Below are positions 22,404 to 34,370 of a stretch of DNA of 64,000 nucleotides, piece after piece. Within the stretch, counting starts at the first letter, position 1, and each line of letters opens with the position of its first letter. The notes below the pieces were generated by a model. That model had not been told where the DNA came from. It searched no databases and saw only the letters and a list, made by a program, of their open reading frames with translations. Source of the DNA: Phoronis australis (taxonomy: Eukaryota > Phoronida > Phoronidae); NCBI GenBank assembly GCA_002633005.1, contig NMRA01000005.1, positions 89,842-153,841 of the forward strand, written 5' to 3'. The position numbers were made by a program, and so were the translations under genes.

Positions 22404-24452
22404 TCGAATGTCCTGTTAAGTAGCTTAGTGGAGGTTAAGGTATGTCACGTTCATCTTGGCTTAAAACAACTTTAAATTATTTTAAAGTCAGTGTAAATTG
22501 TGGCATTTTAGTACAATTTACAATACATGCCCATAGTCAGAATAAGAAAATGTAGAAAAATTCAAACAAAAAATACTAATTGATGCAAATCTGAATAGTT
22601 TTCTTCAACAACTTGTATTTCAGATAAACATTGCGTCTCTTTTGATAAAGTCTCTCTGTGGTCTATGTTTCTAGTAAACAGTGAACCAATGCATGAGCAG
22701 GTAATACATGAATACAATGCTACCTTGAAGGAGAGACATCTAAAGTTATTTTTTGTTTTATTTTTTTAAATTGTCACTGCTACTTAAGGTGTAACCAGCC
22801 AAAATTCTACTACAGTCAAACCTTGTTAGAATGAACCTGTTTTTAACGTTTGCTCACTCATAACATTCTTTTCCTAAGACAACTATACCACTTGGAAATT
22901 ACTTTGGTTAAATTTAACGTCAGATACAACGGGTTTTTCAAAAGTCTTGAGAGGTTTTGTTATAACATAATTTTTACTGTGTGTAAGTGCTTCACGGTAT
23001 ATTGTTGACCTTTCTCTATGTGTAAGGGAATGTACAAGCCAGGTGGTAAGAGTGTGCCTTCTACAGCTTAGTTTTCTGTTTCCAGTGTCAAGAGGGATGC
23101 TAATAACCCTCCTGGCATATCCTGTAATGACTGTGGCCCTTCGAACTTTAGTAATTTATAGATGCTTCTTCTGGCTTTCTACTTTGAGAGATGCTTAATG
23201 TTCTCTAGCGTCACTGGTATGTGACTGCGCAAGCATTCTGGGGACTAATTATTGGTGAATGTGCATGCTCAAAAACTTTGAAAACCTATAAGAAATGAAA
23301 AAATATTCAATGCATGGTAAAAATTCTCCAGTTTGGGACAATGAACTTTTAAATTATTTTTGCTCAGTGTCAAGAGGTTGTACCGTACAAAATTTTGAAA
23401 GTAGGCAATAAAGGGTATACCATGATGTTGTTGAACAGCTGATTCTACTTTCATTCTATGTTGACACAAAATGCATTGCGAAATTTAGTATAAATATGAT
23501 GGACAACACCAAAATAAATCATTGTCTCTAACCATGAAAATTCAACTTTGGCTGGTCGTATTTTAGTGGCTGCCCCAAACTGGAGAATATATATATATAT
23601 AGACTAAAAGTGGGTGGACCCTCAAGAAGAGGTCTCATTGCCGCACTCTCACTGCTTGTGATCATTTTTTAGTGCCCGTGCCTGCACACATACACACTGG
23701 GATTGGAAATCAGCTTTTCCTATAACACTGTTGTCTACAGCATGCACTTTTGTTTGTTTAAATATCGAAATAACTTTTGTGGAAACTGGTGGTATATATT
23801 GTAGTGTACTTAAGTATGCCTGTTTTGATCATACTGCATTCGAATAAAATTCCGGTTCCATGATGAGATGCTGAACAAATAATTGCAGTTGACATGCTTA
23901 AAAAATGACATCTAGCTCTGAGGAATATGGACATTTTTGGAAATTGCCATTTTGTCATGATTATTGCCTGTTATAATTAAATCTGCAGCTGTTGTTTACA
24001 GAGGGTACATTATGTAGTCATAAAGAAACTGTTATTAATTAAAAAATGAAACTGTTATTATTTAATCCTGATTGAAGTGTACAGATTTTCCAGGTATTTG
24101 ACCGTCTTTCAGCTATTGGTATAATTCTTAATGTATCACTATGCTAATTTGGTGCCAGGCATTTAATAATAATAAAAATAAAGTGTTTCTGTTAAGAATT
24201 GTTTCTGCTCAGGCAAGTTGAATTTTAAAATTTTGCAGATCTGATGCTCTATGTTTCTTATCCTTGTCATCCCTGATTTTGTGGATTTTGTTAAATGGCT
24301 TTCATATTCGGTATTGAAAAATTTGATGATCAATTGTTGGCCGTGTTGGAGTTCATGAGGCTTGATTTTAGCAAGTGTGATTGTTATCACCTAGCTCCTG
24401 CTTGGCCCCTTGCCAAACCAGATCAAGGCTATGTTGGCCATTGTGATCGACT
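22404..24452. other. Gene-free stretch
   Basis: Contains a short (TA)n at 23588-23600. No coding or complete mobile element was recognised. Confidence 0.45.
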
Positions 24453-24457
24453 AATAG

Positions 24458-24737
24458 CAGGGGCGGATCCAGGATTTTGAGTTAAGGGGGGGGGCCAGGG
24501 GATAACCAGAATTTCGGCAGATGCGCAAGCCCAGCCTAAAATGTGGGGATGCAGGGGTCTCGAATTTTGGGTTTGAGAACCTGTTGACTAAAAAAAGAAA
24601 GGGGTATGCATTGCCTAATCACCCCCGAGCCCCCCTGGTTTCACGCATGTGCAATTCGCATCAGAACTCCAAAATGGTATCTGGTAGAATTTTAGAGGGG
24701 CCATGACCCCCTTGCCCCCCCCCTAAATCCTCCACTG
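24458..24737. mobile_element. GGCGGAT-type MITE, 280 bp, with 5-bp target duplication
   Basis: The left end CAGGGGCGGATCCAGGATTT and the right end, read in reverse CAGTGGAGGATTTAGG, form a terminal inverted repeat. AATAG flanks both sides, at 24453-24457 and 24738-24742. Subterminal G- and C-tracts lie inside the repeats. No transposase is encoded. The same family occurs at 37411-37648, with fragments at 9175, about 47214 and 48877. Confidence 0.85.
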
Positions 24738-24742
24738 AATAG

Positions 24743-26275
24743 AGCCAAGTTACGTGACCTCATGTAATTATGAAAACAAAGTTAGTGTTCACCAGTTCAC
24801 CTTCTTCACCAAAAGAAAGAATTAGAGCTTCCCGGCTATTTATCTCTGTTGGGCCAGAATGGCATTCAGCGGGCCGATTACTAGACACACAGACTTTACT
24901 GAGTTCTCAAATTGTCGCCGGGCTGCAAGCAAGTCCGTGTAGATAGGCAGTACTTCCATCATCCCGTCGGCAATATACCGACCACATGGCCACCACTGAC
25001 ACACACCTTTACACATCGGATTTGTTTCGGCTTAAGCCACTGTGTCGGGGTTTTCTTGGTCTTATTCACTTCCACCACTGTCCGTTTTAATAAAATGCAA
25101 CTACTTAAATCCGTGGTCGCCACACTTCGTAATTTGTAAACTGAAAAGGGTTTCCCAACTTTCAACCAATGGGAATGGCGGAATGTTATGTTGTCAGTTT
25201 CATTACTTTAACCAATGGGAGGCCATATTAAACAACATTCTACAGTGCTAACTTTCTTGTTAAGGGAAGGCCTTAGGTCTTGAGTGGAAATAGCCTCCTG
25301 TAGTCTATTAAACCAGTTCTTTTCTCTGCATAAGATCTCAAAGTTTGCCAAACAGGAAGGATGAAAGTTTGAAGAACTTGAAGACCACTATGTGTGAATA
25401 ACACAAGGCCAATATTTTCGATGGTTTGGTAACGATGGAATCATCTTTTCCCATCAAATTTAAAAAATATCATTTCTTTTGAAGATCATTATTAGGAAAG
25501 TATTCGGTTGATGAGGGGGGGGGGGGGGGGTGGCTCGTAGTAGACTTGCATATCCCAGTGAAATTGGCGGAAGAATGATTTTTTGATAACCTTGTGGGGT
25601 GTACATGTTTAACGAATTATTAAATTTCTTTTAAAAAGTATGTGGACTACGATTCTCGGAATGCAAGTTTAACTCTTAAATTGTAAAGTGATATGCCGGT
25701 AATGAACCAGAGTTCACGTTAACCCTAAGGAATTCTGATAAATTTCTTGAGGCGGCCTCCAAACCCCTGTGGGATGCTCCGCCTCCCCTGCGGCCCGGTT
25801 GCCCGTCAAGTACTGCCTTCGGGAATCGCCCACAAATTCCATTATATCAGCGTGTATCACGGATTTCAAAAGTCTTGCAACTTAACAACCACCACGCAAT
25901 TCAAATGTGACGCCCTACGTCCTGTTCTGGTAATCTTTACGAGTTCATTGGCTTCGAGTTTACGTGCCTATGTATTTACGAGAATGGATAGTTCCATATA
26001 CTTTACTGAAAATAAGAAGTTAATCTTGTAAGAACTTTAAGACACTTATGACTGATACAGGGTGAACTTTTGAGTAAATTCAACTCCAGCTTCTAAATTG
26101 GGCTAATTCTAGAAATTGGACATGGAATGGAACATATTTAAAAAAACAATGATGTTCATAAGAGATATTACTGCAAATAAAATTTCCATACGTTGCATTA
26201 CACATAGTTTTTACGTTATAAATCAAACCTTTGTAAGGTATGAACCACTTAAAACTGGATGACTTCATTTTTCAG
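24743..26275. other. Gene-free stretch upstream of the LRR gene
   Basis: Includes a G-homopolymer of about 17 bases near 25515. The frame at 25747-26031 starts at TTG and has no domain features. Upstream non-coding exons and the promoter of the LRR gene probably lie here or further left but were not pinned down. Confidence 0.4.
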
Positions 26276-26494
26276 GAAAAAGGCAATTACAGAGAAGGCC
26301 ACCTAAGCGACTCTTCAAATTAATCCTGTCAAGCAGACGATCCATTGAGTTAAGACCAGACTTGCCCAGTCCACCAGCCGATCGCCTGAGGCAGACGACA
26401 GTTTCATCCACGCGACAAGATCCTAAGAGAGACACCTGCTTACTCCAGTCAACACGAGTGAAGCGTTTGGTAACCAGCCTAGCGTGAACAAAGA
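26276..26494 (+). other. Probable 5' untranslated exon of the LRR-Ig gene
   Basis: A good acceptor (gacttcatttttcag) ends at 26275. The 219 bases from there to the start codon contain no ATG at all, as expected for a leader that must deliver ribosomes to 26495. The start lies in a favourable context (aagaATGt, purine at -3). The 5' exon itself was not identified, and unspliced transcription from a nearby promoter is also possible. Confidence 0.5.
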
Positions 26495-29299
26495 ATGTCA
26501 CCGAATTTCGCTCTTCGTGGATTGATCGTGGCGGCAAAAATAATTAACGTGTGTTATTGCCTCTGTCCCCCAGGCTTACATTCACATGACTGGACTTTGG
26601 TCGATAAAATGATTGATAAAACAGACACAACCGCGTTAGTTATGAATTTTTGTCGAATACGCGATATAGAAACTGCGGCATTTCAGTCTTTGTTTGGCAC
26701 ATTAATTCTAGATTTAGAGGGAAACCGCATCTTTCACTTACGAGATGAAATGATGATCACGATGTTTTCTTTAAAAGTTCTGTCTCTGAAAAGCAATTCA
26801 ATTGCAGTGCTTACCAACAGAACGTTTTCAGGTCTTTTTAATTTAGTTCATCTCAATCTGGGTAATAACAAAATTCATGAACTCGACTTCTCTTTCCAAA
26901 ATTTACCTGCGTTAATAAAACTTATTCTAGCGAACAATCGGATATCGAAATTAGAAAAAGGCCTTTTCGACTCTAATGTAAACTTACGCTTCATCGATCT
27001 CGCAAATAACCGAATATCTTTTATTGAAAACAAGACGTTTGGTACATTGAGGGAGCTACGGAACGTATATTTGTCAGGCAATTTACTGGTGGAAATAAGG
27101 TTGTTAAAAGACGCTCTACCGACAGCTCCAAGTGTTACAAATCTGGAGATCAGTGACAATATATTTCAAGACTTGTTGCCACTTCCTTTGAGATGGCTCA
27201 GAACTATGAAGTTGAGTTCGTGCAAGTTTCGTTACTTAAACACATGCTCATTGCGTGATATGGACAGTCCACTGACTTTAGACTTGAGCAACAATGCCAT
27301 TCAACTGATCGACACACATACTTGTTGTGCCAACATCAGCCTGGTAGCTCTTTACCTCGGAAACAATAAGTTGAGCAAACTATCGCCAACTTATCTTGAG
27401 TGCTTTAGAAAAATTGCACGTCTGTTTATTGACCACAACAATGTCAGTACCATAGAGCAGCAGACATTTCGACATAACAGATATCTAATTCTTTTGTCGA
27501 TGGAGTTCAATCTACTGCGGTCGCTGGACCGTGGAATGTTTGATGGGCTATCGGAACTCAAATCGTTATTGCTCAGAAGCAACAAGATCACAAACATAGA
27601 AAACAATACGTTTTCAGGTTTGCCACGATTGAAGAATTTAGACCTATTTGGAAATCTTATCAAAATTATTTACCCGGAAATGTTTACCGGGCTTCACAGT
27701 CTTCAAACATTGATTCTAACCCAAAATCCCGTGTCAAAATTTGTCCCTGGCAATTTTTCAAGCATCGTCTCCATCACTAGGTATGCTCTCACCCACACTG
27801 GTTCCTCCAAAGAAACACTGGTTTTGCTTTGTAGTCTTAAGAGTCTTGAAGATGTAACCTACGTTAGCACTAATCTCGACTTCAACACTGCCAGTCCTTG
27901 TGGGCATTCACTGAAGGTATTACAAATTGAGAACTGCACACTGACGAATGGAGTAAATCTTCCAATGTTTGAAACTTTTGATAAACTAGAAACCATAATC
28001 ATCAGAAACAGTCCATTAAAAATTGTCCATAACAACACATTCAAAGGACTGGATTATCTCAAACATATACGTTTGAGAAGTAACAACTTGACAGCCACAG
28101 ATGATTACGCCTTCGAGGACTTGGTCTGTCTGACGCATTTAACGATAACTGGAAACAGAATACGTTTTATCAACGAACTCTTACTCAGAAATCTTACGAG
28201 TCTTCAAGAACTGGATTTTCAGAACAACTTCATTGAAAATATGTCCTCGTCAGCGTTCGCCTCATTGAAACAACTAGCCATCATGACACTTGGGTCAAAC
28301 CATATCAAATTTCTCCACAGAAAATTATTTAATGGTCTGCAGAACCTCATTCTCTTCGATGCATCTTATAATCGCCTCACGCATCTTCCGGGGGGTATTT
28401 TTGATTCTCTAGTGTCACTCAGAGTTTTGAGATTGTCCCACAATCAAATAAGACAAGTGGACATAGGCCTATTTCGGGCAATAAATCGTTTACGCATTCT
28501 AACCATGGACAATAATAATCTTACACAGATTGTTGCGTCTTTGTTAGATCGATTGCCATCTTTACAAATTTTAGCGGTTGACGGCAATAACTTGCAAACA
28601 ATACCAAGTCGTTTGCAGCAAAAAATGATTTCTCCTCAATTTCGTACAAGAAAAATTTTCTTTGAAAAAAAACCCCTACACTGCAATTGTGATTTGCTAT
28701 TGTTGAGACATCTATTGGAGATTACGCCATCTAATCGCTTTACTGATTACCGTACTAATAAGAGGACATTTCCAACGTGTTCTACGCCAGTAGCAACTAA
28801 CCACAGTCTACAATCCATGATGGCAGCGCCATTTGCTTGCAGTTCACCAACTTTACTGACCATTAACATCGATAAAACCCCGACACATTTTACTATTAAA
28901 TGTCAGGCAACAGCAGATCCACCTCCTCAACTGACTTTGATATCTCCTACTGGAAAGGAAATTACTTTCAATCCCAACAACAAGCTAAACTGGACAACGA
29001 CGACCAGTTTAATAACCCTCTCTCGCCAAACGTTTGTTAACGGAACGTACTGTTGTAAGGCGTCCAACCACCATGGGTTTCAAAAGGTATGCACAGACAA
29101 GCAACTCCATAAACAGAAACCAGTGGAAACACAACCTCCTCACAATGACCTAGCAGAAATTCAAACATCTACATACGTGATTGGTGTTTCAGGGACAGTA
29201 GGTTTTATTATTGGCTTGTCTGTTTTGTTTATTTATTTGTTCAAACGGCATCGTCGGCCAACACCTGTGACGCATGATACTGAAATGAACTCTATCTAG
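26495..29299 (+). CDS. LRR-Ig single-pass transmembrane protein (934 aa), intronless
   Basis: A single open frame of 934 residues. Residues 1 to about 25 form a hydrophobic signal-like segment (FALRGLIVAAKIINVCYCLC). Some 20 leucine-rich repeats run from about residue 60 to 720, with typical units such as LKVLSLKSNSIAVLTNRTF and LKNLDLFGNLIKIIYPEMF. A less regular island lies at about 423-508. An LRR C-terminal cap, about 724-782, opens PLHCNCDLLLLRHLL and closes PFAC. One Ig-like domain, about 788-868, has Cys803 and Cys853/854 (GTYCCKASNHHG). A transmembrane helix, about 894-916 (VIGVSGTVGFIIGLSVLFIY), precedes an 18-residue tail, KRHRRPTPVTHDTEMNSI. Many N-glycosylation sequons are present. 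The tail has no TIR or ITAM-like motif. The architecture matches LRRIG proteins, which are expanded in invertebrate deuterostomes. Adhesion or pattern recognition is plausible but unproven, and no ligand can be inferred. Confidence 0.93.
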   Translation: MSPNFALRGLIVAAKIINVCYCLCPPGLHSHDWTLVDKMIDKTDTTALVMNFCRIRDIETAAFQSLFGTLILDLEGNRIFHLRDEMMITMFSLKVLSLKSNSIAVLTNRTFSGLFNLVHLNLGNNKIHELDFSFQNLPALIKLILANNRISKLEKGLFDSNVNLRFIDLANNRISFIENKTFGTLRELRNVYLSGNLLVEIRLLKDALPTAPSVTNLEISDNIFQDLLPLPLRWLRTMKLSSCKFRYLNTCSLRDMDSPLTLDLSNNAIQLIDTHTCCANISLVALYLGNNKLSKLSPTYLECFRKIARLFIDHNNVSTIEQQTFRHNRYLILLSMEFNLLRSLDRGMFDGLSELKSLLLRSNKITNIENNTFSGLPRLKNLDLFGNLIKIIYPEMFTGLHSLQTLILTQNPVSKFVPGNFSSIVSITRYALTHTGSSKETLVLLCSLKSLEDVTYVSTNLDFNTASPCGHSLKVLQIENCTLTNGVNLPMFETFDKLETIIIRNSPLKIVHNNTFKGLDYLKHIRLRSNNLTATDDYAFEDLVCLTHLTITGNRIRFINELLLRNLTSLQELDFQNNFIENMSSSAFASLKQLAIMTLGSNHIKFLHRKLFNGLQNLILFDASYNRLTHLPGGIFDSLVSLRVLRLSHNQIRQVDIGLFRAINRLRILTMDNNNLTQIVASLLDRLPSLQILAVDGNNLQTIPSRLQQKMISPQFRTRKIFFEKKPLHCNCDLLLLRHLLEITPSNRFTDYRTNKRTFPTCSTPVATNHSLQSMMAAPFACSSPTLLTINIDKTPTHFTIKCQATADPPPQLTLISPTGKEITFNPNNKLNWTTTTSLITLSRQTFVNGTYCCKASNHHGFQKVCTDKQLHKQKPVETQPPHNDLAEIQTSTYVIGVSGTVGFIIGLSVLFIYLFKRHRRPTPVTHDTEMNSI

Positions 29300-29905
29300 A
29301 AAAACACCGAAATTTGGCCATAGTTTCAATACAAAGTGTCGGTGACAGAAACGACGAGTCTTGAAAAGGAATTCTCGAATTGAGAGTAGCTGCTGCGGCC
29401 TGTCCGCAAGTAGTTATCCTTATGGATAGTGTAAGATACGGATGAGCACCTAGTTTCTTTGTCTTTCTCAAAATTCAGTTCTATCACAGTTTCCTTTCGG
29501 AGAACCATTGAAATCATTGAGGTGTTTCTTAATGGCCTCATCTGTCGGAGGCTAAGGAAATGAGTAACGAGAAAATAGGTGGCTGACTGGAAATGAAGTA
29601 GATCTGTACGGACTCGTTATCAGACCTAATGATACAACATGAGACAGAAGTGGATTGGAACTTCGTGAACCCCGAATTTACGGCTGAAATGCGCTGCAAA
29701 CTCGCACATGATTATCATTTATACAGGAAACGTTCACGTTGTTTTGGGATTTGCAGTCAATGTCTCATAAATAAGGTCTGTTTGCAGTTTAATTTTTATA
29801 GTGGACAGCTAACTTTTTTAACATTTTTGTTCTGCTTTGAACATGATCAGCAGAATTCTATGATCTATGTCACTTTGATGTCGTAAACGTTACAAATTAC
29901 TATTT

Positions 29906-29911
29906 AATAAA
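29906..29911 (+). terminator. Candidate polyadenylation signal AATAAA for the LRR-Ig gene
   Basis: AATAAA (in tatttaataaatgaac) lies 607 bases past the stop codon. It is the first canonical hexamer noted downstream and is followed by T-rich sequence. Assignment is by position only. Confidence 0.45.
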
Positions 29912-32900
29912 TGAACAGAAATATGAAGTCTTTATTTAGTTATTCTATTAAAATTATCAAATTCCACCCCAGGCTGTGAGTCGCAAGAAGCCACCTAAAT
30001 GTGTCAGGGGTTGACTATTGCCCTGTGTTCTTCCGTAGCGGATCGGCCAAAATATATTTCTATGAACACCATCGATCGCGTCTGTCTTCTTCACCGTTAT
30101 CATGTACAATGTTCATGTCCAACACGTTCATGAATGCAACAAGCAAAAAGTGATAAAAAACGCCTCATCACAGAATGATCTGATATTTTTCGTGAAAGAT
30201 GGCATTGCATGCCACCTTCTATATTTCTCGAAAGCTCCACCTAATAATCATGGAAACGTATAGTTTCCAGTCAGTTTTGAGTCCTGTGACAGACAGTTGA
30301 ATTTTACCCAGGTCCGCAGGAAGGCAAAAATTATTGGNAAAGGTTACCTTCTAATTGTCAAAAAATCATTCGATTTTCGTAGAAACATAAACATGTAATT
30401 TAGAAACCAACAATCGATTACATGAGCAATGCGTTTTACTTGATTTAATGACTTAATTCCTCTGTGTTCTCCTGTTTCTGAGTTTAAACGACAAATCTCC
30501 TAAGTCGAAAAGCAATGCATTTATTGTCATTTGAATTGTAAGTATATTTTAGGGAATCGTCCGATTTCATCAATGTCTTTGAGAGTTATTTTAGATAGGT
30601 AAGAATCGTTTAAATGTACTTTACTATTTGGCGATCGACTGAGGTACAGCTAAGTTCATTGAAACATCGTCAATTCTTATCTGTCGATTTGTGTAGATAC
30701 ATAAACATCTAAATCAGAAACCTAAGAATTTGTTTGTGAAAACGGATTGTTATAAGCAATTTCCACAGTCATGCTCACAGATTTTTGACAGGGAACCGGG
30801 AACATGGGAGTCGGGGCATTCGCATTAAGAGGTAACTGTGACGGTTCACGAGTTAAAGTTGAATTTCAAAAACCTTGACATCTTTGTTTATGATTGCAAG
30901 TGCTTTGAGCACTCTCATTTAACATGTGCAAGTCATCACAAATCGTAGCCCCAACAGTCTATTCGACATGTGCAAATTCTTTATACAACCAACTCCTAGT
31001 AACGATCTTCAAAGAAATACAATTCTTGTGATACTGTGGGAATAACCAACCATCGGAAATATTACTTTTGTGTAATTCACAAATAGTGGTCTTGGCAGTG
31101 TCGGATTTACAAGCATCGAGAGACAATGCCCCCAAACCGCCCCACCGAGAGAAAGTCCCGTCTGAAAGGGACTCCTTAAGACGAAAGACTGGACATCATT
31201 AAGCTTGGAGGAGAGTGACAATTCATTACATACCCTACAAGAAGTGCCCTTCCTCAAGGTGAAAGCCGGTTGTATGATTTCACCAAAAACAGGAAATCGA
31301 GCCCCTCAAGAATTTGTCAATAAAAATACAAAGGGGTGGCCACTTCAATGTCGTTAATGGCCCCATTCGAGGGCTGGGCCCCTAAATATGAAAAGACCTA
31401 TATTTTCAAATATCAGGAAATGCACAGCAATTGATATTATCTGTCAGGTCATCAATTTTTCTCAAGTGATATTCGATTTCGAGAAAAAAAACCAACAGAG
31501 CGACAAATGTTTTCGCTATCTTTTGCCAGAGAGTGGCCTGCGGAAAAATATAGTTTTGCATTCGAAAATTGTTTTATTGAATTAAAATTTTCTCGATTTT
31601 TCGAAACACATATATGAATGATTAAGTGTACGTTTTCGAGTGCGTTTAGACCATAGATACTCAGATCAGGTTGGAAAATGTCCATTAAACGCTCAAATGT
31701 TATTATGCAATTTACCGTCTCAGTACTGAAGATATACGCCCAATAAAAATAGAATGAAAATTCCCGTACAAAACCACTTCTAAAATATATGGTTCGCCCC
31801 TCATTCAACGTTGTGGTATTGCCAACTATGTCTACTTGTTCAAAGGCACATATATACTGAAATCTTAATAGCGTGATAACAAATCAGGCAATGAAGACAC
31901 TACTTTCACAACACTGGCCTTCTCATTTCTCTTGTGGCCTCAGCATTTTTGAGATTTGTCTCTCATATTGGCAGTTCGAACTTCGTATTGAATATTAAAG
32001 CTGACTTCATTTAAATTTACAAGACACGCAATCCCACTATTACTCAATTTGGGTTAAATACTAGATAATGTGCATTTAGGCATACGAAGCAATAGGATTT
32101 AATTATGCGAGTTTATATATTTGCTGAAAATTTAAGGCCTGTAAAATTTGATTATGGACTTTATACCAATTTACCAGAAATTTCCAAACGTGGCCACTGA
32201 TTTTTAGTAAAATGTAGTAAAAATATACAGACACAGCAAAACAACGGTAGCAATAACCAGACCAATTTTAGTTTGATATATACAATATACCATCTTGTAT
32301 ATGTTATACTTTGGGGCTATGGCCATATGTATAGAATTCAAACATGGGCGCACCCGAGGGGGGTTGGGGGGGGGGGACAAAAAGTCCGAGTAAACGAGAC
32401 AGAAGTCCACAAAGTCCACAAGAATGATTCTGCGCGGTTCACCCCCACGCTTGCCGACGTACTTGTTTACCGGCTTGACCACAATGCAACATTCTGACCC
32501 ATTTCCAATAATGCGGCGTTGCAACTCCGCTATTCGTAGGCCTGAACCTAGTGGCCCCGTTTTTTTTAGTCCTCCTTGACGTTGTCAGTAAAAGGTGCGC
32601 ATATCGAAAAATTAGAGCCCCCTTTCATTTTAGGCTGGGCACGCCCTTTTTAAAACATCCAATGCATCGAATGAACTGCCAGCCTTTTATTCGACTTGTA
32701 GGCATTCAGTTTGACTTGCTCCGAAGTTAATTTACGAAAACTGACAACTTCACAACTCTCTTTTCAGTACTCGCAATTTGAAAAGTTACTTGGCTTCACG
32801 AAGTAATCCAATTTGGTTACAGGAGATCAAGACGGAAAGTATTTTTCCAAGTGTCCCAACTTCCTCAACAGACTAACTAACGAAATGAAATTTCCTACCA

Positions 32901-33349
32901 TTTAGCTGGATGTTTGGCGAGTTCTTTTAATCACTGTTTATGAACATATATAAAACTTGCTTGTCAGTAAAAAGAAGTGCATGTACATGAATCATCAAAT
33001 ACCAAAATCCAAAAATCCCAATGTATGACTAGATGTCTATCCGATTTGCTTATCATTTTACCGTCGCACTTGGCCTTTAGAGTACTGTTTTGAGTTTCTG
33101 AGTTACATTGGCGCAATTAATCACTGACAAGTAAATCGATAGTACATCGCCATCAAATGATTTACGGTTATGTCTAGACTGCACATTTAACCAAATGTCT
33201 ACAAAAACTGTAAACTTTAACTCAGTAAAAGTGTTTTTTCTGAAAGTAGAAAGCTTTTAGAATTTGATTGCGGGCTGTCTACAAATCTGGCGTCAACTGG
33301 GCCACGTGACCTTGTCTTTTTATCAAAATTCAGACAAAAAGAAATGCAC
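29912..33349. other. Gene-free stretch, one ambiguous base at 30338
   Basis: No recognisable coding. The 118-codon minus-strand frame at 31452-31808 lacks domain features and a standard start. A word at about 32233-32260 (gcaaaacaacggtagcaataa) recurs at about 33358 (gcacaacaacggtatcaataa) and belongs to the dispersed repeat that follows. Confidence 0.45.
32344..32655. mobile_element. Possible G-tract inverted-repeat element
   Basis: The left side, atgggcgcacccgagggggg, and the right side, ccccctttcattttaggctgggcacgcccttt, share a short inverted core, GGGCG(C/T)(A/G)CCC with G-tracts. This resembles the MITE at 46189-46352. No target duplication is visible and the arms are weak. Confidence 0.35.
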
Positions 33350-34370
33350 ATTCATAGCACAACAACGGTATCAATAACATAACGAACTTGAATTTGATAC
33401 AAACGTTCAAGACGAAATCTCAAAAACGATGATGCAGTTTTCTGAAGGTGATGTAGGATCGTAGAAAAATGTTCAAATTTGGCCAACTTCGGAACATCAT
33501 ATCTCAGAAATGGCTGACCTGATTCATATGAAGGTTTCAGATACTAAGCTTTTTGCACTGATCTCCAAAACTCTGTTAGGGATTGTCTTTAAAATGTTCT
33601 CCTTTTGAATGAGGGACCACGAAAAAATATGACTTTGATGATTTTCATAAACACATTTTAAAGTTCCATGAAACAAAAACGAAAACAACTTATTATAAAT
33701 GACTTATTTTTATTAAAATCGCATTAGCAAAAATTGATTTTCAAGCCTCAGAAGTGGGGCTCCCTGTATTAACATAGGGGCAACACCGGAAGACCACCAA
33801 TAGCGGGGCACCGTGCATTAACGAATGAACCCCCCATTTGGTGAATTGGGCATTGCGTATGTTATTTTAATAAGAACCAGTAATTTAAAATAATAAACTG
33901 TTCCGGAAATAATATTTTAGAAAACTGTAACAGCATTTTCGAGATCTCATCTTGAAATTTATATCAGATAAATTTTAATCATATTTTTGATAAACCTGTT
34001 TTGCTATTCATGTACCTTTCTTTTGTTTTGCTAAATTTACTAAAAAGACATGATCATATTACCCAATTAAAAACAGATTGGTAAAAAGTCAAAAATCAAA
34101 TTTTGCATGCTTTCTTCTTTTAGAAAATATATATTCTTAATTTACTATAGCTTTGCATGTATTTGGTTAGATAACCTTAAACACCATTTCATTTTGTTCT
34201 ATGCAACATTTGATTTTTCATACAGGTCTTAAAATTCAATCAATTCCCAATAGCGTTTTTGAGAATACAGCGTAAAGCATCAGAGTACATGAAAAGTTTG
34301 ATTTGAATTCGGCCTGCCATTCCTGAGATATGGCGTTCCCCGGCTGACCAATTTGGGGTGGCTTCCAAAT
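33350..34370. repeat. Dispersed repeat, copy B
   Basis: Same family as 5540-6560 and 59495-59840. Shared blocks are caaatttggccaacttcgg, atatctcagaaatggctg, aaggtttcagatactaag, ctccaaaactctgttaggga, gtcaaaaatcaaattttgca and gtatttggttag. Its left part, acattcatagcac-aacaac, is shared with the 59.5 kb copy. Block order is conserved with copy A. No coding capacity. Confidence 0.65.

Noticed and set aside
26495-29299. Minus-strand frames of 61-94 codons within the LRR-Ig gene
   Set aside because: Shadows of the strongly biased LRR coding strand; no features of their own.
31452-31808. 118-codon minus-strand frame, Phe/Ile-rich
   Set aside because: Non-ATG start and no recognisable domain; amino-acid make-up is what AT-rich non-coding DNA gives.
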